Assembly (NCBI RefSeq): GCF_000317535.1
Contig: NC_019757.1
Span: forward strand, 2,558,501-2,622,500
Origin: Cylindrospermum stagnale PCC 7417
GTDB taxonomy: Bacteria > Cyanobacteriota > Cyanobacteriia > Cyanobacteriales > Nostocaceae
DNA: 64,000 nt
Reading direction: 5' to 3'
The position numbers and the translations under genes were made by a program. The notes beneath the pieces were generated by a model, which searched no databases, was not told the DNA's origin, and saw nothing but the letters and a program-made list of their open reading frames with translations. Shown here one piece after another: positions 16,844 to 26,203 of this stretch. Numbering within the stretch: the first letter of the stretch is position 1; each line of letters opens with the position of its first letter.

Positions 16844-18370
16844 GTGAATACAAGCTCATTTTCATCTCCAATCAATACAGGATTGCTTGCCAACCGTTAT
16901 CAACTTAAGCAGATAATTGGTAGGGGTGGCATGGGTGAAGTTTTTTTAGCAAATGATGTTTTATTAGGAGGAGCACCAGTCGCCATCAAGTTTTTGTCTC
17001 AAACTATGTCAGATTACAAGTTGCAAGAAAACTTTGCTCGTGAAGCTCACATGAGTGCCGCTTTGAGTCAAAAAAGTCTACATATCGTGCGGGCTTATGA
17101 TTATGGCTTGAGTGAAAATGGTAAGCCATTTTACGTCATGGAATATTTATGTGGCAAGAGTTTAAAGGATTTAATTCCTCTGTCTGTACCCATGTTTATT
17201 AAACTCTCTCGCCAGATTTGTTTAGGTTTGCAGTGCGCTCATCAAGGGATTAACATTGATGGCAAAATTTATCCGCTAGTACATAGAGATATTAAGCCAG
17301 CTAATATATTAGTTATCCCAGATCCAATATTGGGGCAGTTAGTCAAAATTTTAGACTTTGGAATTGCCAAATTTTTAAATTATTCAGCAGTAGCTAGCAC
17401 AAATAAGGGTTTTAATGGTACTTTGCCCTACTGTTCTCCCGAACAACTCGAAGGGGGAGAATTAGACAGTCGCTCCGATATTTATAGTTTGGGTGTGATG
17501 ATGTTTGAGATGCTCACAGGTGAAAAGCCCTGGAAACCAGAAACCGACTACTTTGGAGCCTGGTATAAAGCACATCACTTTGAACAACCACAAGCGATCG
17601 CTAATGTGAGTCCCCAACTCAAAATACCTCAACAGATCAATGATTTAATCATGGACTGTCTTGCTAAACAAGCCTGCAACCGTCCCCAAAACATCGCCAA
17701 AATTCTCCAAATTTTGGAAAGTGTGGAGAAGTCAATCGGTTTGACTTTGCCCACAAGTTCAGCAGCCAAATCTACCCCTAGCAGTTCATTAGGTTCTGGA
17801 TTACCAACGAAAATCGCCGAAATTTGTCGGCAACTTGCATGGCCCCAAGATAAACCCATTCAGGAGATTGTGTTTCCCCAATTTTTAGACACCAATCCTG
17901 GATCTGTAGCTGCACTATGGTTGATGTTGCCTCAGCAAGAAATCAAGAACCGGGCCCTTTCAATCCGTCATAACGGGTTTATTTTTGTCACATCCCCTCA
18001 TCCAATGTTGCTATGGGTAACAGTACTCTACAATCGGGAACTAGGCCCTAAGTGGTTGCCATGCTACCTAGATTTGCAAAATTCCCAGAATCAGAGACTA
18101 GTGTGGTCATTGGCGGAAAATGAACACCACCCTTTGATTTTCTTTACTATGGAAGCACCCCACTCCTGCGTTAATGTTCTCAGTAGTCGCATTGCTGCCA
18201 CACAGCGGCAAATGTTGAAAACTTGGCTAAAACAGAGTCAGAAGCTACCACCCTCTTCTGTACCCCAATTGAGCAAAAATTTGTTAAAGCTACAGTATAA
18301 ACAGATGCAATCCCAGATATTACAAAATTTAGAATCTCAGGCTCAAGTTATAGCGACGAAACCAATTTAA
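16844..18370 (+). CDS. Ser/Thr protein kinase, paralogue of the preceding one
   Basis: 508 residues from a GTG with GAGGA nine bases upstream. The kinase domain (about 15-290) has GRGGMGEVFLAND, VAIKFL, VHRDIKPANIL, ILDFGIAKFL, SPEQ and RSDIYSLGVMMFEMLTG, so all catalytic residues are present. After a Ser-rich linker (TSSAAKSTPSSSLGSG) comes the same C-terminal domain as in the upstream gene (KPIQEIVFPQFL, PMLLWVTVLYN, LPCYLDLQNSQNQRL, IAATQRQML). The two genes are 93 bp apart on one strand and arose by duplication; they may work on the same pathway. Target proteins cannot be deduced. Confidence 0.9.
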   Translation: MNTSSFSSPINTGLLANRYQLKQIIGRGGMGEVFLANDVLLGGAPVAIKFLSQTMSDYKLQENFAREAHMSAALSQKSLHIVRAYDYGLSENGKPFYVMEYLCGKSLKDLIPLSVPMFIKLSRQICLGLQCAHQGINIDGKIYPLVHRDIKPANILVIPDPILGQLVKILDFGIAKFLNYSAVASTNKGFNGTLPYCSPEQLEGGELDSRSDIYSLGVMMFEMLTGEKPWKPETDYFGAWYKAHHFEQPQAIANVSPQLKIPQQINDLIMDCLAKQACNRPQNIAKILQILESVEKSIGLTLPTSSAAKSTPSSSLGSGLPTKIAEICRQLAWPQDKPIQEIVFPQFLDTNPGSVAALWLMLPQQEIKNRALSIRHNGFIFVTSPHPMLLWVTVLYNRELGPKWLPCYLDLQNSQNQRLVWSLAENEHHPLIFFTMEAPHSCVNVLSSRIAATQRQMLKTWLKQSQKLPPSSVPQLSKNLLKLQYKQMQSQILQNLESQAQVIATKPI

Positions 18371-18589
18371 CTATTTCGCGTAATGTTAAGAGGTTTTCTA
18401 CAAGCAGGGGAGGTAAGCGAGAGTCATTGCTTTTGACGCTTCATCTAGCCAACTTACCAAACACATCTGGAGGTGTGAGCACGACAGAGGTTATTGTTCT
18501 GCTGAAGTCAAAGCAGTTCATGATGCTATAGTATGGCGTAAGCAGCAAAAGAGCTTGGCAAAATTTTCAAACATTAGGCTCTAAACTAC

Positions 18590-18618
18590 TTGACAAGTAG
18601 AAAAAAAACAGAGATAAT
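18590..18618 (+). promoter_or_regulatory. Sigma-70 type promoter of the tRNA-Asp gene
   Basis: A consensus -35 box TTGACA (18590-18595) and a -10 box GATAAT (18613-18618) are separated by exactly 17 bp; the tRNA begins 20 bp after the -10 box. Confidence 0.7.
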
Positions 18619-18637
18619 TGGAAAAGCTGCAAATCGA

Positions 18638-18711
18638 GGGACTGTAGTTCAATTGGTTAGAGCACCGCCCTGTCACGGCGGAAGTTGCGGGTTCGAGCCC
18701 CGTCAGTCCCG
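18638..18711 (+). tRNA. tRNA-Asp (anticodon GTC)
   Basis: The 74-nt sequence folds as a standard tRNA: acceptor stem GGGACTG/CAGTCCC with discriminator G, D arm with GGTTAGAGC, anticodon stem CCGCC/GGCGG around CTGTCAC (anticodon GTC), and T arm GCGGG-TTCGAGC-CCCGT. CCA is not encoded. It lies directly upstream of gltX; the two may be cotranscribed, though gltX is 82 bp further on. Confidence 0.96.
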
Positions 18712-18792
18712 TTAAAAACCATGAGTCCTGAGTGTTATGATTTTATGCTCAGGATTCTTAACGTAAATATTTTGTGAAAGAGAGAATAAACT

Positions 18793-20238
18793 GTGACTGT
18801 TAGAGTCCGTATTGCTCCGAGTCCAACTGGGAATTTACATATTGGTACAGCTAGAACGGCTGTGTTTAACTGGTTGTTTGCCCGCCATCACGGCGGGACG
18901 TTCATTTTGCGGATTGAAGACACAGATCTAGAGCGATCGCGTCCCGAATATACAGATAATATCCTGGAGGGACTGCGCTGGCTGGGTTTGAACTGGGATG
19001 AAGGTCCATTTTACCAATCCCAACGCCTGCATCTCTACAAAGAAGCAGTACAAAAACTACTAGAACAGAAGTTAGCCTACCGCTGCTACACCACCTCTGA
19101 AGAACTAGAGGCGATGCGAGAAGCTCAAAAAGCGAGGGGCGATGCTCCTCGCTATGACAACCGTCACCGCAATCTCACCCCAGAACAACAGGCAGCTTTT
19201 GAAGCTGAAGGTCGCTCTTCTGTGATTCGTTTCAAAATTGAAGATGAGCGGGAAATTGTCTGGAATGACCTAGTACGGGGCAAAATGTCTTGGAAAGGTA
19301 GCGATCTCGGTGGTGATATGGTCATTGCTCGCGCCTCTGAAGATGGCATTGGGCAACCACTGTACAACTTTGTCGTTGTAGTAGATGACATTGATATGCA
19401 AATCAGTCATGTGATTCGCGGAGAAGACCATATAGCCAACACCGGCAAGCAAATTTTGCTCTATGAAGCGTTGGGTGCAAAAATCCCAGAATTTGCCCAC
19501 ACACCGCTGATTTTGAACATGGAAGGGCGCAAGCTTTCTAAACGGGATGGCGTCACTTCCATTTCTGACTTTCAGCAAATGGGTTTCACCGCCGAAGGCT
19601 TGGTGAATTACATGACATTGCTGGGTTGGTCTCCCCCAGACTCAACTCAGGAAATATTCACCTTAGATACAGCAGCTAAGGAATTTAGCTTTGAGCGTGT
19701 TAATAAAGCGGGGGCTAAGTTTGACTGGGACAAACTAGATTGGTTGAATAGCCAGTATCTCCACAGTATGCCAGTAGATAAACTCACAGATTTGCTCATA
19801 CCTTACTGGGAAGGAGCCGGGTATAATTTTGCTGGCGGCAGAGAGCGCCCTTGGTTAGAGGAGCTAGTTACATTACTGAGCGCTAGTCTGACTCGGTTGG
19901 TGGATGCTGTCGCGATGAGCAAACTGTTTTTTAGCGATGTCGTGGAATTTAGCGAGGAAGGAAGTACACAACTTCAACAAGCTGGTTCGGCTGCGGTGCT
20001 TCAGGGAATTCTCACAGCCTTGGAAGCTCAAACCCAATTGTCAGCAGACACCGCCCAAAACATGATTAAGCAGGTGGTGAAAGAGCAAAATGTGAAGAAA
20101 GGCTTGGTAATGCGATCGCTCCGAGCCGCTTTAACTGGAGATGTTCACGGCCCCGACCTGATCCAATCCTGGCTATTATTAAATCAGATTGGTTTAGATA
20201 AACCGCGCTTGAGTCAAGCGATCGCCGCAGCCAATTAA
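18793..20238 (+). CDS. gltX: Glutamyl-tRNA synthetase
   Basis: 481 residues, the normal size for bacterial GluRS. It joins glutamate to tRNA-Glu in the cytosol and, in cyanobacteria, normally also misacylates tRNA-Gln for later amidation. The class I signatures are present: HIGH as HIGT within [14 protein letters not shown] (residues 9-22) and KMSKS as KLSKRDG. The start GTG is followed at once by the conserved [11 protein letters not shown] stem-loop (20275-20300) follows the stop. Confidence 0.97.
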   Translation: MTVRVRIAPSPTGNLHIGTARTAVFNWLFARHHGGTFILRIEDTDLERSRPEYTDNILEGLRWLGLNWDEGPFYQSQRLHLYKEAVQKLLEQKLAYRCYTTSEELEAMREAQKARGDAPRYDNRHRNLTPEQQAAFEAEGRSSVIRFKIEDEREIVWNDLVRGKMSWKGSDLGGDMVIARASEDGIGQPLYNFVVVVDDIDMQISHVIRGEDHIANTGKQILLYEALGAKIPEFAHTPLILNMEGRKLSKRDGVTSISDFQQMGFTAEGLVNYMTLLGWSPPDSTQEIFTLDTAAKEFSFERVNKAGAKFDWDKLDWLNSQYLHSMPVDKLTDLLIPYWEGAGYNFAGGRERPWLEELVTLLSASLTRLVDAVAMSKLFFSDVVEFSEEGSTQLQQAGSAAVLQGILTALEAQTQLSADTAQNMIKQVVKEQNVKKGLVMRSLRAALTGDVHGPDLIQSWLLLNQIGLDKPRLSQAIAAAN

Positions 20239-20274
20239 GGCACAGTAGCGGGTGCGAGGAAATATTTGAGATTT

Positions 20275-20300
20275 TAGGGGTACACATTTGTGTTCCCCTA
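20275..20300 (+). terminator. Stem-loop after gltX
   Basis: TAGGGGTACACA and TGTGTTCCCCTA pair with one T-T mismatch around a 2-nt loop, 36 bp after the gltX stop. There is no T run behind it, so it may be an end-processing or factor-dependent signal rather than a classical terminator. Confidence 0.4.
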
Positions 20301-20416
20301 TTCATCAAGTAGAGCCAAAGATCATCATCCCAAATATTAAATCGAAAATAAGTAGTCAATTCCTCTCATTTTGGGAACCTGGCGTGTAAAATTCATGTCT
20401 TCAAGAACACTTAGAA

Positions 20417-20929
20417 ATGAATGTAATTACAATGCCGAAAACAGCGCTCAATAGAGGGATAAGATTATCGTTCATGATAGTTACGCTCTTCATCACATCG
20501 GTAATTAATGCTGCTGCTGATGCTCAAGAAGCGCCACCGCCGATATTTGGAGATCTCACCATCAACCAGAAATTCTCCCCAGACCCCCTGACAGTTCGCG
20601 GGATGAGTGGCGGCTCTGTTCCTGGAAAACAGGTAGCTGGGAGGGCAGAAACACCCACTGGACCTTGTACTGGATTTGTTGATCAAGCACCAGACCATAC
20701 CCTAGAACTAACAAGTAAATTTGACTATCTGAAGTTGCAAATACAAAGCCCTAAGGACACCACTATCATCATCAAGGGGCCTGGCGGTACTTGGTGTAAT
20801 GACGATTTTAATGGCAAAAATCCTGGCATTGTTGGTGAATGGCTCAAGGGAACTTACCAAATTTGGGTTGGTTCCTACGACGAGGGCAAGTATTTCCCTT
20901 ACACTCTAGAAATTACAGAAGCGAAGTAG
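20417..20929 (+). CDS. Exported hypothetical protein, 170 residues
   Basis: The N terminus has a basic start and a hydrophobic stretch (RLSFMIVTLFITSVINAAADA) that ends in an AxA-like signal peptidase site near residue 35, so the protein is probably periplasmic. The mature part contains PCTGFVDQAPDHTLELT, IIIKGPGGTWCNDDFNGKNPG and GTYQIWVGSYDEG, a pattern like small beta-rich domains (similar to pre-peptidase C-terminal domains) seen in cyanobacterial exported proteins. The two cysteines could form a disulfide. Function unknown. An alternative ATG five codons downstream is possible. Confidence 0.7.
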   Translation: MNVITMPKTALNRGIRLSFMIVTLFITSVINAAADAQEAPPPIFGDLTINQKFSPDPLTVRGMSGGSVPGKQVAGRAETPTGPCTGFVDQAPDHTLELTSKFDYLKLQIQSPKDTTIIIKGPGGTWCNDDFNGKNPGIVGEWLKGTYQIWVGSYDEGKYFPYTLEITEAK

Positions 20930-20957
20930 GTCAAGGGCTTGCTGAGTGCTGAGTCCT

Positions 20958-21356
20958 CAGTGGGGGAGAAGAGGAAGGTATTTCTCCCCTAATTTCTCCT
21001 GCTTGCTCTGCTCTCAACAACCGCCCGATTTTTTTTGTAATGAAATATTGTATGAGAATTAAGTTAAATTTAGTTAAGATTATTGATAGGCTTGATGAAT
21101 CTACCGTAAGGCCTTTTTGGCTGTTTGGTGATGCATGAGCAAATATCAGATTAAAGAAAATGGATTTATAAACATCCGTTACACAGCACAGTGACTGAAA
21201 GATGAAAGATTAAGTATGAAAGATAAAAACAGGTCTCACGAACCGGGCATTTTAGCCGTTGGGCTAAAATGGAAAACTTTATACTTCACTCTTCATCCTT
21301 CCTTATTCGGTTACTAAGGCTGATGAATTTTACAGGCACTTAGAGGCAAATAAAAG
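20958..21356. other. Gene-free leader region upstream of ftsH
   Basis: It holds two stem-loops: GGGGGAGAA...TTTCTCCCC (near 20960-20990), a candidate terminator for the exported-protein gene, and a perfect 10-bp stem CATTTTAGCC/GGCTAAAATG with a GTTG loop at 21248-21271. The ftsH promoter must lie here; I cannot point to exact boxes. Confidence 0.45.
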
Positions 21357-23243
21357 ATGAAATTCTCCTGGAGAGTCGTAGCACTCTGGTCTACGCTGGC
21401 TTTGGTAATTGGCTTTTTCTTCTGGCAAGGGGCATTTGCAGGTGCGCCTGCGGACGCGACTAAGAATGCAGCCAATACCCGCATGACCTATGGTCGCTTT
21501 CTGGAATACTTGGACGCTGATCGCGTTTCCAATGTTGATCTCTACGACGGCGGTAGGACAGCAATTGTCGAAGCTGTGGATCAAGATATTGAGAATCGCA
21601 TCCAACGCTGGCGGGTGGATCTGCCTGCTAACGCCCCTGAATTAATCAATAAACTCAAAGAAAAGAGAGTGAGTTTTGATGCCCATCCGATGCGGAATGA
21701 TGGTGCAATCTGGGGATTGTTGGGCAATCTGGTGTTTCCAGTTTTGTTGATTACTGGGCTGTTCTTTTTGTTCCGCCGTTCTAACAACCTCCCCGGTGGC
21801 CCTGGTCAAGCGATGAATTTTGGCAAATCCAAAGCTCGTTTTCAAATGGAAGCCAAAACCGGAGTCAAATTTGACGACGTAGCAGGGATTGAAGAAGCAA
21901 AAGAAGAACTTCAAGAAGTTGTCACCTTCCTCAAACAGCCAGAAAGATTTACCGCCGTTGGCGCACGTATTCCCAAAGGAGTGCTGTTAGTTGGGCCTCC
22001 CGGAACAGGTAAAACTTTACTCGCAAAAGCGATCGCCGGCGAAGCTGGTGTACCTTTCTTCAGCATTTCTGGTTCAGAATTTGTGGAAATGTTCGTCGGT
22101 GTGGGTGCTTCCCGTGTCCGCGACTTATTCAAGAAAGCTAAAGACAACGCCCCCTGTATCATCTTTATTGATGAAATTGACGCCGTAGGACGGCAACGGG
22201 GTGCTGGTATTGGTGGCGGTAATGATGAGAGAGAGCAAACTCTCAACCAACTGCTGACTGAAATGGACGGTTTTGAAGGCAACACAGGGATTATTATTAT
22301 TGCTGCTACCAACCGTCCTGACGTACTAGACTCAGCATTGTTGCGTCCCGGACGCTTTGACCGCCAGGTAACTGTCGATGCACCAGATATTAAGGGACGC
22401 TTGGAAATCTTAGGCGTTCATGCTCGGAATAAGAAATTAGACCCCAGCGTTTCCTTAGAAGCGATCGCCCGGCGTACCCCCGGATTCACTGGCGCTGATT
22501 TAGCTAACTTGCTCAACGAAGCAGCTATTCTCACAGCCAGAAGACGCAAAGAAGCTATCACCCTCGGCGAAATTGATGACGCTGTGGATCGGGTAGTCGC
22601 AGGGATGGAAGGTACTCCCTTGGTAGATAGCAAGAGCAAGCGCTTGATTGCTTACCACGAAGTTGGACACGCCTTGGTGGGTACTTTGATCAAAGACCAT
22701 GACCCTGTACAAAAGGTAACTTTGATTCCTCGCGGACAAGCTCAAGGTTTGACATGGTTTACCCCCAATGAAGAACAGGGTTTGATTTCCCGTTCTCAGT
22801 TAAAAGCCCGGATTACTGGTGCTTTAGGTGGTCGCGCCGCTGAAGAGGTGATTTTTGGGGCTGCGGAAGTGACAACGGGTGCTGGTGGCGACTTGCAGCA
22901 GTTGTCGGGAATGGCACGGCAGATGGTGACTCGCTTCGGAATGTCCACTTTAGGTCCCTTGTCACTGGAAAGCCAACAGGGTGAAGTGTTCTTAGGTCGT
23001 GACTGGACAACCCGATCTGAGTATTCTGATGCGATCGCATCCCGCATCGATGGCCAAGTCCGCGCGATCGTCGAAGAATGCTATGACTTAGCTAAAAAGC
23101 TTGTCCGTGACAATCGCACTGTTACCGATCGCTTAGTAGATTTGCTGATCGAAAAAGAAACCATTGACGGCGCAGAATTCCGGCAAATTGTGGCTGAGTA
23201 CACCGAAGTACCAGAAAAAACCCAGTTTGTACCAACGCTGTAA
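21357..23243 (+). CDS. ftsH: FtsH ATP-dependent zinc metalloprotease
   Basis: 628 residues. The N terminus has a membrane helix (about 10-28), a lumenal/periplasmic loop and a second helix (about 118-140). The AAA+ module has Walker A GPPGTGKT (213-220), Walker B IIFIDEID (to 275) and the second region of homology ending in RPGRFDRQV (330-338). The zinc protease site HEVGH is at 434-438. Such proteases degrade damaged membrane proteins; in cyanobacteria several paralogues exist, some acting on photosystem II D1 protein. The start codon directly precedes a typical N terminus. Which paralogue this is cannot be said from sequence alone. Confidence 0.97.
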   Translation: MKFSWRVVALWSTLALVIGFFFWQGAFAGAPADATKNAANTRMTYGRFLEYLDADRVSNVDLYDGGRTAIVEAVDQDIENRIQRWRVDLPANAPELINKLKEKRVSFDAHPMRNDGAIWGLLGNLVFPVLLITGLFFLFRRSNNLPGGPGQAMNFGKSKARFQMEAKTGVKFDDVAGIEEAKEELQEVVTFLKQPERFTAVGARIPKGVLLVGPPGTGKTLLAKAIAGEAGVPFFSISGSEFVEMFVGVGASRVRDLFKKAKDNAPCIIFIDEIDAVGRQRGAGIGGGNDEREQTLNQLLTEMDGFEGNTGIIIIAATNRPDVLDSALLRPGRFDRQVTVDAPDIKGRLEILGVHARNKKLDPSVSLEAIARRTPGFTGADLANLLNEAAILTARRRKEAITLGEIDDAVDRVVAGMEGTPLVDSKSKRLIAYHEVGHALVGTLIKDHDPVQKVTLIPRGQAQGLTWFTPNEEQGLISRSQLKARITGALGGRAAEEVIFGAAEVTTGAGGDLQQLSGMARQMVTRFGMSTLGPLSLESQQGEVFLGRDWTTRSEYSDAIASRIDGQVRAIVEECYDLAKKLVRDNRTVTDRLVDLLIEKETIDGAEFRQIVAEYTEVPEKTQFVPTL

Positions 23244-23447
23244 GCTTTTAACTAATCGTGAAAATTGACTGGGGATGGTAAAAACCGTCCCCCTTTTTTA
23301 TGCAAGATTTATACTAAAACTTACATTCTGTATTTTGCAGGTTGACGGGTTGAGCAATGGTATTTTAATTTCTAAGTGTATCAGCCAAGCTACTGCACTC
23401 TCAACCGTTTATTGGGGAGAATAATCAATATGAAACGAGCCTTATTA

Positions 23448-23600
23448 TTGACACTCTCAGGTCTAAAGACACTGAGATTCTTTAATCAAAGACATGACTT
23501 GCTCATGCAGGATTACTCCAGCATGAGTAGAGGACTCATCTCCTAAAGCGTTGCTTGCATCAAGTGCAAAGGTTCCGATATGCCCTACCGTACCCAATCC
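23448..23600 (-). ncRNA. Candidate omega RNA (guide RNA) from the TnpB element right end
   Basis: In characterised TnpB elements the guide RNA overlaps the 3' end of tnpB and the right end, with its guide taken from the flanking DNA. Here that would be the last part of tnpB plus the hairpin 23456-23476, and the guide would start TAATAAGGCTCGTTTCAT in the host gene. The upstream limit is a guess; no transcript start is visible. Confidence 0.4.
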
Positions 23601-24677
23601 CCGACTAAGGATATTTCTAGCTGCGTTTTCGTCCCTATCCATCACGCAACCACACTTACAAGAGTGTGTTCTGGTAGATAGAGTTTTTTTAACAACTTCA
23701 CCACAGCTAGAGCATTCTTGGGTTGTGTATTGCGGATTAACCGCAACCGTGACACGTTTAAATACGAGTCCAAAATATTCAATCCAGACACGAAACTGAT
23801 ACCAAGATGCATCGTTAATAGACTTGGCTAAACAGTGATTTTTCACCAGATTTTTCATCCTCAAATCTTCATAGGCTATCAAGTCGTTAGACTGAACTAC
23901 GCACCGTGCTAATTTCACAGCATGATCTTTACGTTGCCTACTTATTTTGAGGTGGCGTTTACCTAAATAAAGCCGTGCCTTACCCCGATTTTTTGAACCT
24001 TTTACCCTTCTCGAAACTCGACGTTGTGAACGCTTAAGAACCTTTTCTCCACTACGCAAAAACTTAGGGTTCTCAACCATCAAGCCGTCAGAGTCAGTGT
24101 AGTATTCCTTTAGCCCAACATCTAACCCGACAGTCTTGCCAGTTGGTTTAATATTTTCAGACCGATTAACATCAACACAAAATTGGACATACACCCCATC
24201 AGCACGCTTAACCAACCGAACCCGCTTAATTTGATTCATTTGGTAAAAGTGCAAATCACGAGTGCCTTTTAATTTAAGTCGTCCAATGCCTTTTTTGTCA
24301 GTAAAAGTTATAGACTTTCGGTCATCTGCAAGCTTCCATCCTGAAGTCTTGTACTCGACCGAGCGACAATCTTTTTGGAATTGAGGATACCCCTTTAAAC
24401 CCGGAATACCCTTCTTGCAGTTGTCATAAAACCTAGAGATAGAAGACCATGCTCGTTCAGCAGAAGCTTGTCTAGCCATTGAATTAAGTTCGTTTGCAAA
24501 AGGAAAGTTAGACGCAAGTACAGCACAATATTTCTGCAAATCATTTTTACCCGTATCTTTAACATCCATCCATAGCCGAATACAGCTATTGCGAATGAAC
24601 TTAGCAGTCCGAATTGCATCATCTATTGCGACTAGTTGCGCTGATTTCCCATAAGCTTTGAACTCAAAAACAAGCAT
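23463..24677 (-). CDS. tnpB: TnpB RNA-guided nuclease
   Basis: 404 residues, full length for TnpB. The RuvC-like catalytic residues are visible: Asp186 (VGLDVG), Glu270 (IAYEDL) and Asp347/349 (MDRDENAARN). A zinc ribbon lies between the last two (C322-x2-C325 and C340-x-C342). The start ATG has a strong AGGAGGT ribosome site. TnpB proteins cut DNA next to a short motif under guidance of an RNA made from the element's right end, which helps to keep the element in the genome. All key residues are intact, so activity is plausible. The stop codon lies inside the right-end hairpin, 15 bp from the element's edge. Confidence 0.95.
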   Translation of the reverse strand: MLVFEFKAYGKSAQLVAIDDAIRTAKFIRNSCIRLWMDVKDTGKNDLQKYCAVLASNFPFANELNSMARQASAERAWSSISRFYDNCKKGIPGLKGYPQFQKDCRSVEYKTSGWKLADDRKSITFTDKKGIGRLKLKGTRDLHFYQMNQIKRVRLVKRADGVYVQFCVDVNRSENIKPTGKTVGLDVGLKEYYTDSDGLMVENPKFLRSGEKVLKRSQRRVSRRVKGSKNRGKARLYLGKRHLKISRQRKDHAVKLARCVVQSNDLIAYEDLRMKNLVKNHCLAKSINDASWYQFRVWIEYFGLVFKRVTVAVNPQYTTQECSSCGEVVKKTLSTRTHSCKCGCVMDRDENAARNILSRGLGTVGHIGTFALDASNALGDESSTHAGVILHEQVMSLIKESQCL

Positions 24678-25352
24678 TAGTTATACCTCCTAATCTTATA
24701 CTACCATAGTTGGTATAAAAATTTGGCATTTCAGAAAGATTGAATGCGGTTAAAACCGCACGAGTCGCTTATATCTCAGGGCTGAAGCCACTGAGATTTA
24801 CGCTTACCGGCTAATTTGTAATCGATGTTCAGAATGAATATTTCACCGGTAAGCTACCAGTTACCTACCCATCAGGAACACTAGATAAAATTCTGCAAGT
24901 GATGAATATTGCTGGTGAACGGGGCATTCCAGTTATCGTTGTTAGACATACACAGCTAGCAGCAGATTCTCCCATTTTTAAACAGGGGAGTCAGGAATGG
25001 GAACTGCATCCTGAAATCGCTAAACATCAATATGATCTCCTAATTGAGAAAAATTTGCCAGGAAGCTTTACAGGAACTGAATTAGAGTCTTGGCTGAAAG
25101 AGAAGGGCATTGATACTGTAGTCATCTCTGGATATATGACTCAAATGTGTTGTGATACAACAGCTAGGCAAGCCTCCCATTTAGGTTTTTCTGTAGAGTT
25201 TCTTGCTGATGCTACAGGAACTCTTGCTTTTAAAAACGATGCAGGTGCTGTTACTGATGAAGAACTGCACCGGGCAATATTAGTTGCCCAAGATAACTTT
25301 ATTAGCAAGGTAATAAGTACCTCTAAATGGATTAACAATCTTGCAGATACAA

Positions 25353-25898
25353 ATGAAAACTAAAACTAACTTATTTGCTTTTTCTAGCGTTACTTTGACC
25401 TTTACTTATCTGACAGTCGGGGCAGTTCTTGCACAGGTGAAACTAACAAACCAGTCAAAATTAGCTATTAACGGGATTGGGCCTATTAGAGTTAGGATGA
25501 CTGTCCCTGAAGCGGCAAAAGCTGCTGGTACGCGGTTAGTTAGCGATCCACTTAATAATAATTGCTACTACATTAAACCTCAAGGTGAACCGAAAGATAT
25601 TGGGTTTATGGTGACACAAGGTCGCATTTCTAGGGTTGATGTGTGGCGAAATAAAAAAATTACTACCTTAAAAGGCGCAAAAATTGGGGATAGCGAAGCG
25701 CGAATTAAGTCTCTTTATCCAGGACAAATAAAAGTCTCCTTTCATAAATATGTTCAAGGTGGGCATTATCTAACTTTTGTTCCCAAAGACAGCGCTGACA
25801 AGAACTATCGCGTTGTATTTGAGACTGATGGTAAGCGTGTAGTCACATTTCGCTCAGGTAAACTGCCAGAAGTGGAATTTGTGGAGGGTTGTAGTTGA
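25353..25898 (+). CDS. Exported hypothetical protein, 181 residues
   Basis: The start is the ATG at 25353, which overlaps the stop of the split isochorismatase gene (ATGAAAACTAA), so the two genes were translationally coupled. The N terminus has a signal peptide (LFAFSSVTLTFTYLTVGAVLAQ). The mature part contains RVRMTVPEAAKAAGTRLV, NNCYYIKPQGEPKDIGFMV and the repeat-like GAKIGDSEARIKSLYPG, which suggests two copies of a small alpha/beta unit; Cys pairs may bridge. The domain pattern is seen in other bacterial exported proteins of unknown function. Insertion of the TnpB element upstream may reduce its expression. Confidence 0.75.
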   Translation: MKTKTNLFAFSSVTLTFTYLTVGAVLAQVKLTNQSKLAINGIGPIRVRMTVPEAAKAAGTRLVSDPLNNNCYYIKPQGEPKDIGFMVTQGRISRVDVWRNKKITTLKGAKIGDSEARIKSLYPGQIKVSFHKYVQGGHYLTFVPKDSADKNYRVVFETDGKRVVTFRSGKLPEVEFVEGCS

Positions 25899-26001
25899 GT
25901 TTCCTTTTTTAACAGGGCAATATTAGTTGTCCAAGATCACTTTATTTAGTTAGGTAATCAGTCGGCTGGAGTCCGAGGCCTTCCGACACCCGACAACCAG
26001 T

Positions 26002-26041
26002 AAAAAGAGGGATGGCGAACAAAGCGCCATCGCGCTCTTTT
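26002..26041 (+). terminator. Candidate terminator after the exported-protein gene
   Basis: AAAGAG/CTCTTT outer and GATGGCG/CGCCATC inner stems with a 7-nt loop, followed by a short T run, 100 bp after the stop at 25898. The rest of the gap 25899-26203 holds only further weak inverted repeats (for example around 25962-25988). Confidence 0.45.
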
Positions 26042-26203
26042 GTGAATCCCTTAGAAAAAAGTCATCTCAATTCTTCCGAGTTGAGAATTTTGGCTTGTCC
26101 ATTGCCATTTACCTTCATGGTAGACGAAACCCTTTATTTGCCAGGATTCCAATAGTCTAAGCGAAATGCCGATTAGAGTGTCAGCAATTTAAAATTGCTG
26201 CTA

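Larger units (their letters stand above)
23448..24817 (-). mobile_element. IS200/IS605-type TnpB-only element (IS1341-like), 1370 bp
   Basis: Boundaries are set by the interrupted host gene and are consistent with IS200/IS605 biology: on the minus strand the left end directly follows TTAC, and no target bases are lost or duplicated. Both ends have a 21-nt hairpin of the same design, a CTCAG/CTGAG outer stem, an inner GTCT/AGAC (23456-23476) or GGCT/AGCC (24775-24795) stem, and a bulged A at the same place. Only tnpB is carried; there is no Y1 transposase gene, so movement would need one supplied in trans. Confidence 0.88.
23430..25363 (+). pseudogene. Isochorismatase-family hydrolase gene split by a TnpB element
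   Basis: The first six codons (23430-23447, MKRALL, with GGGGAG upstream) and the remainder (24818-25363, starting VIDVQNEYFTGKLPVTYPSG) belong to one gene. Removing 23448-24817 joins them in frame into a 187-residue protein with the family features: catalytic Asp in IDVQN, Lys in the ELESWLKEKG region, and the nucleophile Cys in ISGYMTQMCCDTTARQA. The family includes cysteine hydrolases such as nicotinamidases and isochorismatases; substrate unknown. A GTG at 24899 could start a shortened protein, but without the catalytic Asp it would be inactive. Excision of the element would restore it exactly. Confidence 0.88.

Noticed and set aside
21330-23047. Several 65-133-codon frames opposite ftsH
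   Set aside because: All are antisense shadows of the strongly biased ftsH codons.
24899-25363. Shortened isochorismatase as an independent gene
   Set aside because: Conserved family sequence continues upstream of this GTG to the TnpB element and rejoins the first six codons on the other side.
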